A model generated the notes under the pieces. That model did not search any database. It saw only the letters and a program-made list of their open reading frames with translations, and had not been told where the DNA came from. A stretch of DNA of 52,200 nt from NCBI GenBank assembly GCA_945874105.1, contig CAMCFJ010000020.1, forward strand, positions 1 through 52,200, in the 5' to 3' direction. This DNA comes from Candidatus Nitrotoga sp. CP45 (GTDB lineage: Bacteria; Pseudomonadota; Gammaproteobacteria; Burkholderiales; Gallionellaceae). The translations under genes and the position numbers were made by a program. Below, piece by piece: positions 7,752 to 15,012 of the stretch (its first letter is position 1; the number at the start of each line of letters is the position of its first letter).

Positions 7752-8681
7752 TTATTTCCAAGAACAAGCCCAACCAGCGAGCATGCCTTCCCCATCCCAC
7801 ACGAAACCGACCGAACCGCCTGATGCCTCTTTCAGTTTGTCGAGGGCAACATCCATCACGGGGCGCTCTGAGCGTAGTGAGAGGGTAAAGCACTCCATCG
7901 GCACCTGAATGTTGCGCGACGAGCGGAAACGATGTTTGTTGAGTTTCCTATCGCCTGTTGCAAAAGCTTTGACTAGATACTTACCGAGATATTGAACCAG
8001 ATAGAGCCGCTGATCTTTGCGAGTGCCTTTAGGGGCGCTTACGTCGATATTCCCTTCACCTACGATTTCGCGCCACAATCTGCGAAGCAACTCCACATCT
8101 TGCCGACCACGAACCGCCAGGTGCCAATGCCATGCGCCTCGCTCTTGCTGTTCTGCAACAGCCACATATAGCCACGGAGGTAAATGAAATTTCACTTTTC
8201 GGACGAAGCGATTCAAATCGTCTGATGCGCGGTTGAAGTCGGTGACATTCTCCCGGTAGGTGAGGGTAAGCAAGTGAGTGAGATTTGCGCCCAAGATGAG
8301 CTGACGTAGGCGAGACTTTGCGCGGCGAATTGCGCGATCTTCGTTATTGATACGTTGGGTTGACGAACCACGGGCAGCTTTGTGACTTGGACTTAATCCA
8401 ACAAAAGACCACCCCACTTCTGCAAGCCCTATGCCATAATTGCGTAAAGTAATGCGATTTTTAGCGGTGCTGGGTGTGTTGAAATATGTCCTCTTTTCAA
8501 GTCTAGGGGCGGCTGCGCCGCCCGAGGACTCTTCCACGGACAGCGGGTGCGGAACGGGCGCTATTGCCACCTCGCCGCATTCCCTAAATTTGGTACGTGG
8601 CGCGCTGGTGCGCGCCTCCGTACCAAATTTTGGAAACGCGGCTGCGGCGGCTCCAGTAAAACCTTCGAGTTTCTGATTCAT
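7752..8681 (-). CDS. rep: Rolling-circle replication initiator, HUH endonuclease family
   Basis: A 309-residue protein with three motifs of rolling-circle Rep proteins: motif 1 LTHLLTLTYRE, motif 2 GAWHWHLAVRG (the HUH metal site), and motif 3 YLVQYLGKYLVKAF with the nicking tyrosine and following lysine. It should nick one strand at an origin, stay bound to the 5' end and start unidirectional replication of the excised circle. Residues 1-80 are Ala/Pro-rich and variable. It leads the rep-xis-int set and has a good site AGGAG before ATG. Filamentous-phage, plasmid and satellite Reps share these motifs, so the kind of element is not settled by this gene alone. Confidence 0.82.
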   Translation of the reverse strand: MNQKLEGFTGAAAAAFPKFGTEARTSAPRTKFRECGEVAIAPVPHPLSVEESSGGAAAPRLEKRTYFNTPSTAKNRITLRNYGIGLAEVGWSFVGLSPSHKAARGSSTQRINNEDRAIRRAKSRLRQLILGANLTHLLTLTYRENVTDFNRASDDLNRFVRKVKFHLPPWLYVAVAEQQERGAWHWHLAVRGRQDVELLRRLWREIVGEGNIDVSAPKGTRKDQRLYLVQYLGKYLVKAFATGDRKLNKHRFRSSRNIQVPMECFTLSLRSERPVMDVALDKLKEASGGSVGFVWDGEGMLAGWACSWK

Positions 8682-8748
8682 GTTGTACTCCTGTGTTGTT
8701 AAGGGAGCACGAATTAGATTGCACAGATTTGGAGATTAAAATTGGAAA

Positions 8749-8762
8749 GTCTCAATTGAGAC
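8749..8762. promoter_or_regulatory. Palindromic operator candidate upstream of rep
   Basis: GTCTCAATTGAGAC is a perfect 14-bp palindrome 68 bp upstream of the Rep start, and a half-site ATCTCAATT follows at 8773. This is the spacing of a dimeric repressor or Rep-binding site, in an AT-rich leader between two co-oriented genes. Confidence 0.4.
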
Positions 8763-8830
8763 GAATATAAATCCATCTCAATTATTTATTGATTTAATGT
8801 CAATTTGTTAGAAATAATTGATACGAAAAT

Positions 8831-9955
8831 TTAGGTAGATTTATTGGGCTTACGTCCAGATTTATTTATAAGATGTGGGGGAGCTAAATCGATAATACGT
8901 TTGCGAATTGCGCTGTCCGATAGCCCCTTCGCCTTTAAACTAGGAATTTGTTTAAGTTGTGAAATGACTTCTGCAATAGATTTTGGATTTCTTGTTTCAA
9001 AAAGTATTTTGGCGGCAATTCTAATGGGCTCCCAAATTTCGGTTTGTGCTTGGGCGCGCTTGCCGGTATTTAGAGGCACTGTGGCTGGTACGGTTGGCTT
9101 GGAATAACTTTCCTGAACAGGAGCGGGTTCAATTAGTGCGCTGGCGTGGGCAAGTTGTAAAGCGATATGGTTTTCGAGATTATGTTCCTCAATGTATTCC
9201 AGCACCTTTGGCAATTCTGCTATTTCTTTTGCATGAAAATTCTCCTCTTGGGTCATCGCGTAATCTTCAAGTGAAGGCTCGCTGAGTAAGCATCTCCCCA
9301 AGTAGCTTCGGGGAATTAGTCTTCCTTCGCGGATATTTTCCAAGTCAGCCAGTTTTGTGGTGTAAGTGGGCATAGTCTTGCCAAATTTTTTGAACAACAG
9401 GCGAGCTGTTGCTTTTAGCTGGATGCGGGTAGGCCAATATCCCCAATCCCAGCCGTCTCCATATATGTGATAACGATATACGCGCTGATCGCCCAATTGG
9501 GCGATTTTTTCAGCCACGACCACAACCAATAGTTGCTGGCTGGGATCGTTCATGTCTAGTTGTTTAGTGGTCACGAGAGATTGCACGTAAAAATCGTCGG
9601 AATCGTTTTCACCATGATTTAGCAGTGCAAGATTTTCAAAGAATATTTTGGGTTGCTTGTAGCAAGAGAGGCAATCATAAATGCCACCATCCACCCCTTC
9701 GAGCCAATCTGTGCGAATACCAAAAAATTTGGCGGCCTGATCCAATATCTCAGGCGTAAGAACAGCAAGTAATGAGTTTTCAGATTTAAGATCATCCAGC
9801 TTTATTTGTGGCAATAGGCGCGGAATTTGCGATGGCTCCACACCATGATCAACAAACGCTTGGAGAAAATGCTGGGCGACAATACTCACCCGATGGGATT
9901 TTGATTTTCCGGCGATACGTTGCCAGAGTTTATTGACGCTGAGAGGGGCGGACAT
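8831..9955 (-). CDS. Island-encoded protein of unknown function, possible DNA-binding ends
   Basis: A 374-residue protein not assigned to a known family. The N-terminal region (ILDQAAKFFGIRTDWLEGVD) has the look of an HTH-associated segment found in phage and plasmid regulators, and residues 315-374 (SIAEVISQLKQIPSLKAKGL, then SDSAIRKRIIDLAPP) look like a helical DNA-binding tail. The middle holds aromatic-rich sequence (GDGWDWGYWPTRIQ) and two close cysteines in YDCLSCYKQ. It sits upstream of rep in the same orientation, so a role in copy control or regulation is plausible but unproven. Confidence 0.7.
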   Translation of the reverse strand: MSAPLSVNKLWQRIAGKSKSHRVSIVAQHFLQAFVDHGVEPSQIPRLLPQIKLDDLKSENSLLAVLTPEILDQAAKFFGIRTDWLEGVDGGIYDCLSCYKQPKIFFENLALLNHGENDSDDFYVQSLVTTKQLDMNDPSQQLLVVVVAEKIAQLGDQRVYRYHIYGDGWDWGYWPTRIQLKATARLLFKKFGKTMPTYTTKLADLENIREGRLIPRSYLGRCLLSEPSLEDYAMTQEENFHAKEIAELPKVLEYIEEHNLENHIALQLAHASALIEPAPVQESYSKPTVPATVPLNTGKRAQAQTEIWEPIRIAAKILFETRNPKSIAEVISQLKQIPSLKAKGLSDSAIRKRIIDLAPPHLINKSGRKPNKST

Positions 9956-9998
9956 CCAATGTTGTGATAGCTATTGACTAATGCATTATCCGTGTCGT

Positions 9999-10574
9999 TT
10001 AAACATCGCCGCGCTTCACTCTTTCCCATTCGTGCTTCAAAATGGTTTGGATGTGGCTGACAACGTTGTTTTGAGCTGCATGGAAATTTTTTTTAGCTAA
10101 CTGCTTCTGTTTCTCTGTCTCATTCAGAGGCGGATCTATGCACACATCTCCCAAGGCTCCTAGCAACTGTGCCAGTTTCTGGTGCTCCTTCTCCAACGGG
10201 TTTAATCGAAGTTTGATGCGAATTCCAAGTTCATGTGCACTTAAGCTAGCCGCAGCCTTCTCATCAAAGTTTTTCTTTTGATCTTCGTCGCAAAGATTGG
10301 GCGCCGGTCGTCTCAATTCCTCAAGGCGGGCGAGTAACGTTAGGAACTGGGATGCATCTCTGCGTAGCTCATCGATCCAGACCTGCCGCCTTGAAGAAAT
10401 ACTGTCGGCTATTTGTCGTTTTGCGATTTGCTGCTGAGTTTCGATCTGACGCTTGGCAATCTTGTATTGTATGTATGGCATTAATATAAGTGAGAGCAAA
10501 GGAACAGTTGCCAAGACGATTTTGTAATAATCGTCTAGTGTGAGGTTCGCGAAATAGCAATAAACGTGAGACAT
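9999..10574 (-). CDS. Membrane-anchored coiled-coil protein of unknown function
   Basis: A 191-residue protein with one hydrophobic helix near the N-terminus (YYKIVLATVPLLSLILMPYI), then a long helix (YKIAKRQIETQQQIAKRQIA) likely to form a coiled coil, and a charged helical C-terminus. The start at 10574 is preferred to the ATG at 10604 because AGGA lies seven bases before it. One-helix proteins of this shape are common as accessory genes in phages and islands, sometimes in exclusion or defence; no function can be assigned here. Confidence 0.65.
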   Translation of the reverse strand: MSHVYCYFANLTLDDYYKIVLATVPLLSLILMPYIQYKIAKRQIETQQQIAKRQIADSISSRRQVWIDELRRDASQFLTLLARLEELRRPAPNLCDEDQKKNFDEKAAASLSAHELGIRIKLRLNPLEKEHQKLAQLLGALGDVCIDPPLNETEKQKQLAKKNFHAAQNNVVSHIQTILKHEWERVKRGDV

Positions 10575-10667
10575 GTGTTTTCCTGCGAGAGTTGTCGATG
10601 GCAAAGTCTACACCAAGAAAAACTCGCAGCAACCAGGATTACAATGCCAGGATCACTGTGAATTGAT

Positions 10668-10791
10668 GTAGCCAAATCGTAACTTGATGTAGCTGTGTGT
10701 CCTGAATTATGGGCTTTGTGAAACTGTAAATGAAATTGGCTTGAGTTGCAGGCTATTGATAATTAATGAATTAATATTCTTTTCGGCTTCT
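10668..10791. repeat. 124-bp imperfect direct repeat of the island, internal copy
   Basis: This aligns without gaps to 12315-12438, with about 88 of 124 positions identical by hand count. Best conserved are the middle GGCTTTGTG, the end GTTGCAGG..TTGATAAT.AAT and CGGCTTCT. It lies in the gene-free stretch 10575-10903. In the other copy the repeat runs straight into attR. The sequence after this one, up to GGTTCGGACGAATC, weakly resembles the att core, so this may mark an old junction between two fused modules. Confidence 0.65.
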
Positions 10792-10903
10792 GGAATTAAC
10801 TGGGTTGCCGGTTCGGACGAATCTTGGCACTGGTCTTTGCGCGTGTCGATTTAACGTGGAGCTTAGGGGCAGCCGTAAGGAAATTAGCCATATTAAGGGC
10901 TGC

Positions 10904-11344
10904 TTACAAAGCAGGATTTGGGTTGTGCTTAATGCGTAGTTTCCCCGCAACCATTTCTGTGCCATCTGCAATAACAGTAACTAGAAGCGTCGCTGCTTTT
11001 TCAATTACAAATGGGATTAAATGAAATTGGGTTCCAATTGAAATGAGTTTTATTGGATCTTCAGTAGAGTTTTTTTGGGCTAATTCTAATTGCGTTTCCT
11101 GTAAGTCAGCTTGCTGTATGGTGCTTTCCTGCAGTATCGCACCATCTAAAGTAACTCGTATCGCCAAAGAATTAAATGGATTATCAAGCTCGGTATTGCA
11201 GAAAGTTGCAATGCTGAGTTTGGGCAGAACGACAGGAACAGCGGTCACATGAAGTTCACCAAGATATATTCCCATCATACTCATTTTGTGGCCAACTTCT
11301 TGCCTTATATCGTCGCAAAAAATGCAATAAGCATATCTGCTCAT
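10904..11344 (-). CDS. DUF6941-like protein
   Basis: A 146-residue protein beginning MSRYAYCIFCDDIRQEVGHK followed by MSMMGIYLGEL. The FCDDIRxExGxKxSxxGxY start is the hallmark of a small bacterial family of unknown function that I know as DUF6941; the family number is from memory. The protein is predicted soluble and beta-rich. It follows the antitoxin by 2 bp, so it is the third gene of the toxin-antitoxin operon. It may be passenger or a third component; there is no sequence evidence for either. Confidence 0.65.
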   Translation of the reverse strand: MSRYAYCIFCDDIRQEVGHKMSMMGIYLGELHVTAVPVVLPKLSIATFCNTELDNPFNSLAIRVTLDGAILQESTIQQADLQETQLELAQKNSTEDPIKLISIGTQFHLIPFVIEKAATLLVTVIADGTEMVAGKLRIKHNPNPAL

Positions 11345-11346
11345 GA

Positions 11347-11757
11347 TTAACTCGCCACAATAATTAATTCAGGATGCTTGGACATTTTCACCAGTTTTCG
11401 TAAGTCATCCAAAGTTATTTGAAGAGCATCTGCTATTTTAGTTGCCGTATCGAAATATATATCTACCTTGCCGGCCTCGATTTTGGCGACGTGAGATTGG
11501 CTCGTCCCAAGAATATTTGCTAATCCTTGTTGTGACAACCCTTTTTTTAGTCTACGCGTTGTTAGCGAATCCTCTGGCAACACATCTTCGATTTCATCGG
11601 CAAGCAACTTTCTCGCCTCGATCATCCTTGCCTTGAAAGAAACGTCATTTTGTTCACGTTCACGTAATACGTTTGATAAAGAGCGTTTTCTGCCGTGCGA
11701 TGACAAGCGTTCAGGCTTAGCCGAAACCTTCAACAAAAAATAATCGGGCGACCCCAT
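11347..11757 (-). CDS. Xre-family antitoxin
   Basis: A 136-residue protein whose C-terminal half is a clear Xre helix-turn-helix: LKKGLSQQGLANILGTSQSH then VAKIEAGKVDIYFDTATKIADAL. The N-terminal half would wrap the toxin. The start at 11757 (MGSPDYFLLKV) is chosen because it follows the toxin stop by 13 bp; the frame is open to 11868 but that would overlap the toxin gene. It should neutralise the upstream RelE-type toxin and repress the operon through the palindrome at 12281-12308. Confidence 0.8.
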   Translation of the reverse strand: MGSPDYFLLKVSAKPERLSSHGRKRSLSNVLREREQNDVSFKARMIEARKLLADEIEDVLPEDSLTTRRLKKGLSQQGLANILGTSQSHVAKIEAGKVDIYFDTATKIADALQITLDDLRKLVKMSKHPELIIVAS

Positions 11758-11770
11758 AGCTACTTCATTT

Positions 11771-12226
11771 TTAATTAAGCTTTGGAAGCCCAATCTGATC
11801 GTACTCGGACAGCACTCTCTTTGTAATTCTATGGTTTTGTTCGTAGTCATAATATTCATATCCTCCAATAATAGGATTCGCTGGCAATGGATCGGGTGCC
11901 TTCACAACGACAGCTAGTAGATATATCTCATCACTCTGCCCATTGTATGCATACAATATTCTATATTTCTTAAGTTTTCTTGATAACGGCCTAATTCTGT
12001 AAAGATTGAATCCGGCACTCTGCATTGAAGTTATTGCTCTTACATTAAAGTGCGGACTTGGGTTTATTGTTTCCCATTTTGTTAGCGACCATTTGGCATC
12101 TTCTGAAACCGCTATTTGCTCCAAAAAAACCCTAATTAGATCAGCGTCGTGGACTTCATATAAAGGATTTGACTGGATAAAATTTAAATCAGCCTCCGTA
12201 TGATCACCTTCGTATATTTCGATCAC
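11771..12226 (-). CDS. RelE/HigB-like toxin
   Basis: A 151-residue protein. The segment YRILYAYNGQSDEIYLLAVV followed by VKAPDP is a RelE-fold beta-sheet as in toxins paired with Xre antitoxins, and the tail NHRITKRVLSEYDQIGLPKL is typical of that group. It would inhibit translation, probably by cleaving mRNA on the ribosome. The start appears to be a GTG at 12226. Toxin precedes antitoxin, as in HigBA. In an island this is likely a stabilisation module that penalises loss of the element. Confidence 0.72.
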   Translation of the reverse strand: MIEIYEGDHTEADLNFIQSNPLYEVHDADLIRVFLEQIAVSEDAKWSLTKWETINPSPHFNVRAITSMQSAGFNLYRIRPLSRKLKKYRILYAYNGQSDEIYLLAVVVKAPDPLPANPIIGGYEYYDYEQNHRITKRVLSEYDQIGLPKLN

Positions 12227-12280
12227 TATATCACGCTAGGTATAATTAGTTAATGGGAACGTACATTTCAAACTCTTTGT

Positions 12281-12308
12281 TATTAGTGATAATACATTAT
12301 CACTAATA
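12281..12308. promoter_or_regulatory. Operator of the toxin-antitoxin operon
   Basis: A perfect 12-bp inverted repeat TATTAGTGATAA / TTATCACTAATA separated by TACA, 54 bp before the toxin start codon. Its position and symmetry fit a site for the dimeric Xre antitoxin that would autorepress the operon. A nearby TTGAAA on the minus strand could be the -35 box, though no good -10 is obvious. Confidence 0.6.
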
Positions 12309-12314
12309 GTTCAC

Positions 12315-12438
12315 GTAGCCAGAATGTAACTCAGTGGAGCTTTCTGCCCTATATTTGAGGCTTTGTGTAGCTGTGTATAATGTTGGCGAGTGTTGCAGGT
12401 TGTTGATAATAAATAAATTAAATTGACATGCGGCTTCT
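12315..12438. repeat. 124-bp imperfect direct repeat of the island, attR-side copy
   Basis: Partner of 10668-10791. Its last two bases are the first two of the 45-bp att core, so this copy forms the inner arm of attR. It may hold arm-type integrase or accessory-protein sites. Confidence 0.65.
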
Positions 12439-12481
12439 ACGAACCAAGGGGTCGGGCGTTCGAATCGCTCCGGGCGCACCA
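12437..12481. repeat. attR: 45-bp copy of the tRNA-Arg 3' end
   Basis: Exact copy of 6419-6463 without the 5' half of the tRNA. It marks the distal boundary of the island. Confidence 0.9.
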
Positions 12482-12490
12482 ATTAAGACA

Positions 12491-12527
12491 ATGGCTTGCA
12501 GCTTAACGGTTGCAAGCCATTTTTATT
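12491..12527. terminator. Intrinsic terminator beyond attR
   Basis: Stem ATGGCTTGCA / TGCAAGCCAT with a 10-nt loop, followed by TTTTATTTTT. It was probably the chromosomal terminator of tRNA-Arg before the island was inserted. It now follows a tRNA fragment. Confidence 0.75.
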
Positions 12528-12597
12528 TTTATCTGCTCAGGGGTAAACCAGAAATTTGTTAGGCGATTGAATTAGCTTCAGCAATCCTCGCAGTAAC

Positions 12598-12928
12598 TGT
12601 AGTGGTCAAGTAATTTTGGACACAACGATAGTTTTTTTTGCTGCTTTGTTTCGCTCAAAGACGGAGGGCGACAGATTGCCCAAAGCTGAGTGTATGCGAT
12701 TACAGTTATAGAATCCCACGATGTATGCGGTGATATCTGTTTTAGCTTCCATTTGATTGGCATATTCGCGCTGCCAAACGCGCTCCATTTTGAGGTTCAG
12801 GAAGAGGCATTCTGCCACTGCATTGTCCCAACAGTTGCCCTTACGGCTCATGCTGCAGACGAAGCCATGTTTCACTAGCAAAGCCTGATACTGGCTATTG
12901 AGGTGGCCGTGTAAATTAGACCACTACA
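12598..12928 (-). mobile_element. Internally deleted IS3-family element with both ends
   Basis: The left end TGTAGTGGTCAAG (12598) and the right end, whose reverse complement starts TGTAGTGGTCTAATTTACAC (12928), form terminal inverted repeats with 10 matching outer bases. The roughly 330 bp between them contain only the end of the transposase gene (12606-12881, minus strand): SMSRKGNCWDNAVAECLFLN, then FYNCNRIHSALGNLSP, the rve core C-terminus of IS3 OrfB. OrfA and most of OrfB are deleted. No flanking target duplication is visible. It forms one edge of the glycosylation island. Confidence 0.8.
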
Positions 12929-12973
12929 GGATCAGGCGGTCTAACCGTCGAGCACCATAGAATCAGGATGTCC

Positions 12974-13894
12974 TCATAAAGTCAGGTTCAGACCCGCAGC
13001 CTTCCCCCACTCGGCGATGCTACGTTCGTTGCCTGGCCCGTAGCGACCGAGGCTGCGCAGGTCGCCCTTGCCATAGACCAGGGTTTGAAGCCGGCTGACC
13101 ATTAGATCCGTTCGATCATTCTGCCACTGGCTACTCTTTACCTCCCACACCTTGTGCCGGTATCCGTTCGGATAATTATTGTAGTCTAGATGCCAGACCT
13201 GAATTTCGTCGGGCAGGTAAATATCGTAGCCGTGGGTGAACGTTCGCAGCGAAAGCGGCCCCTCGTGGCCAGCATTGATCATCGCGGGATCCTCCGGCAC
13301 ATCGAGTATCCATGCGCCATGCGTGAAGACAAAATTGCAGCAAGTAAATGCCGTCTTCTGATGAGGCTGGGATTTTCGTTCCGGCGACATCTGGATGTCC
13401 AGCCACCCTGCAGGCCGGATGATGTCGCACTTCATCAGGGGCACCCCGTCATACTCGGTTCCTTTCCAGGGTATTACAACATTCCTGGCCTCGTCGAAAG
13501 TAAAAGGTGGCGAACTCGTGGTGAGTAGCGGCTTGTCGCTCGGCTTGCTCTCGAGTTGAGCAATCAGGTTTTCATCCCAACCCGGCGCGAACGAAGAATG
13601 CGAGTCGATCAGCAGATGGTACTTTTCTCCGTCGTAGAGTTTCTGTACCTCCGCACGCGACCAGCCGTAACCGAGACTTGCGGCATAGGCATACTTACGG
13701 ATGCGAAACCTTGGGTCGCCAATGAAACGGTCAAGATTTTCGGTTTCGTCAGCCTGCCAGCAAATGCCGAAGACCAGACGATCCGGGTGCACGGCGTTGG
13801 CAATTGCGGAGTCGATCGTGAAAGGAAGGTACATATCCCGATACGATGCGATCGAGATGAATATCTGCCGCTCCTTTGTCACAGCGGCATTCAT
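12974..13894 (-). CDS. GT60-type GlcNAc-transferase-like glycosyltransferase (operon gene 7)
   Basis: A 306-residue protein of the PF11397 family: IFISIASYRDMYLPFTIDSA at the N-terminus, FGICWQADE, and the metal-site region YHLLIDSHSSFAPGWDENLI with the family's D-S-H motif. The prototype is the cytoplasmic Skp1 GlcNAc-transferase of Dictyostelium, which acts on hydroxyproline; the donor here is inferred to be a UDP-HexNAc. It is the last gene of the coupled operon: its ATG overlaps the upstream stop by 4 bp (ATGA). A role as a sugar-transfer step on the operon's hydroxylated peptide is inference from context. It is paralogous to the gene at 23030. Confidence 0.85.
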   Translation of the reverse strand: MNAAVTKERQIFISIASYRDMYLPFTIDSAIANAVHPDRLVFGICWQADETENLDRFIGDPRFRIRKYAYAASLGYGWSRAEVQKLYDGEKYHLLIDSHSSFAPGWDENLIAQLESKPSDKPLLTTSSPPFTFDEARNVVIPWKGTEYDGVPLMKCDIIRPAGWLDIQMSPERKSQPHQKTAFTCCNFVFTHGAWILDVPEDPAMINAGHEGPLSLRTFTHGYDIYLPDEIQVWHLDYNNYPNGYRHKVWEVKSSQWQNDRTDLMVSRLQTLVYGKGDLRSLGRYGPGNERSIAEWGKAAGLNLTL

Positions 13895-15012
13895 ACCGGC
13901 TCGAGCCTGAGGGCCCCGATGCGCTCGAGGCGTTTGACTACCACCTCAACATCGGCCTGCAGGCTACCGGGCGGCATTTCAAAGCGTGTTTCGAGCTCGT
14001 TGTTGATCTCGGCCAGGCTGCGGCTGCCATCGCAAACTTCCCAGATCGCAGCGCCCGAAGAATTCAGAGACACGGTATCCGCGCGGCCTGGAATCTCGAG
14101 GAACAAAGAGCCGAGAATTTTCCCCTCGCGTACCCCCTTGTGACGACAGGGTTTCAGAAATGCCAGCTCGATTCCTTGCGCACGCCGCTCGAGGAATTCG
14201 GCGAGCAAGGCAAGGAACTCCCGCCCGGGGCCGGCTTGGGCGCGCTCAGGCTGAACGGGATCCCCGTTCCGATAGGTGTCCGGATCCCACACGATCTCGT
14301 CGTCTGTCGACGCAATCGGGCGCTGGTAGTCAAGGATCGGGGCAGCGCTCTGCGGGGCATCTATCCTGGCACCCAAGTCAGCCAACGTATGCTGGATACC
14401 GGCCTCGGCCGCAGCGATCACATAGGCAATATTGTCGGCATCCGGCACAGGGCCGTGCGGCTTGCTTGCTGTCTCCGCGCGTATGATGCTCATCAGCTCC
14501 AGCCAGCGCGCCGCGATCTTGCGCAGGTCAGCCGAGTGGATCAGTATCGGCAGCTTCACTGCCGGGAGTTCGAGTGTGCGGTCCACGCAGAACCCTGTGA
14601 GGAAATCAAAACCCGAGCCCAGCCCGAAGGGGCCTTCGCCGCGCGGCAGGTCGGGCCATGCCGTCGCTCTGGCCTGCCCGCGCCCGACTTCGGATAACAC
14701 AGGAGATCGAAAAACACTGTCCGGTTCGAGCAACAGTACAGTTCCTTCAATCTTCTCTGTGAACAGCCATTCGAGTAACGCTGCCGCCTTATTGTAAGAG
14801 GGGTACATATCGCCCGTGTACGGATGCGGTGACCAACTCAGGGTCTCGACAACGCGCGCGAGCCGAGCGCGTGGAACCGGGTTCCCGGGCATGGATGCGA
14901 TCAGGCGCACCAGCTCGCCCGGTTGCCGGGCACGGCCCCACGAGTATTCGAGGAGTTCCGGCTGCCACTGCATTTCACTGCTGGCTGGGTTGCAGAAAAC
15001 GGTGTAGATCAC
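13891..15012 (-). CDS. HPAT-like glycosyltransferase with C-terminal PqqD domain (operon gene 6)
   Basis: A 373-residue fusion. Residues 1-270 resemble plant hydroxyproline O-arabinosyltransferases and peptidyl-serine galactosyltransferases: TVFCNPASSEMQWQPELLEY at the start, YNKAAALLEWL, and the metal motif LLLEPDSVF (about 94-102). Residues 297-373 are a PqqD domain: LNSSGAAIWEVCDGSRSLAE and a terminal RLERIGALRL. PqqD is the leader-peptide recognition element of RiPP pathways, so the enzyme should be recruited to a precursor peptide. The start is a GTG overlapping the stop of the upstream hydroxylase gene (GTGA). It would add a sugar to hydroxyproline or serine. Sugar identity is unknown. 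Confidence 0.8.
   Translation of the reverse strand: MIYTVFCNPASSEMQWQPELLEYSWGRARQPGELVRLIASMPGNPVPRARLARVVETLSWSPHPYTGDMYPSYNKAAALLEWLFTEKIEGTVLLLEPDSVFRSPVLSEVGRGQARATAWPDLPRGEGPFGLGSGFDFLTGFCVDRTLELPAVKLPILIHSADLRKIAARWLELMSIIRAETASKPHGPVPDADNIAYVIAAAEAGIQHTLADLGARIDAPQSAAPILDYQRPIASTDDEIVWDPDTYRNGDPVQPERAQAGPGREFLALLAEFLERRAQGIELAFLKPCRHKGVREGKILGSLFLEIPGRADTVSLNSSGAAIWEVCDGSRSLAEINNELETRFEMPPGSLQADVEVVVKRLERIGALRLEPV

Larger units (their letters stand above)
6419..12481. mobile_element. Integrated island in tRNA-Arg: tyrosine integrase, HUH Rep and toxin-antitoxin cargo
   Basis: About 6 kb lies between two exact 45-bp copies of the tRNA-Arg 3' end. The integrase gene is immediately inside the tRNA-side junction, all genes point towards it, and the cargo comprises an excisionase-like protein, a rolling-circle Rep, four proteins without a clear function, and a toxin-antitoxin pair. 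I see no conjugation genes, capsid genes or relaxase other than the Rep-type HUH protein. It fits an integrative plasmid-like element or a phage satellite. Both ends and the main recombination genes look intact, so it may still excise. Confidence 0.85.

Noticed and set aside
7418-7795. Longer start (7795) of the HTH gene
   Set aside because: It would run 44 bp into the end of rep; the ATG at 7747 follows the Rep stop directly and begins at the conserved motif.
6419-12481. The island as a prophage
   Set aside because: No capsid, portal, terminase, tail or lysis gene can be seen; only integration, replication and cargo genes are present.
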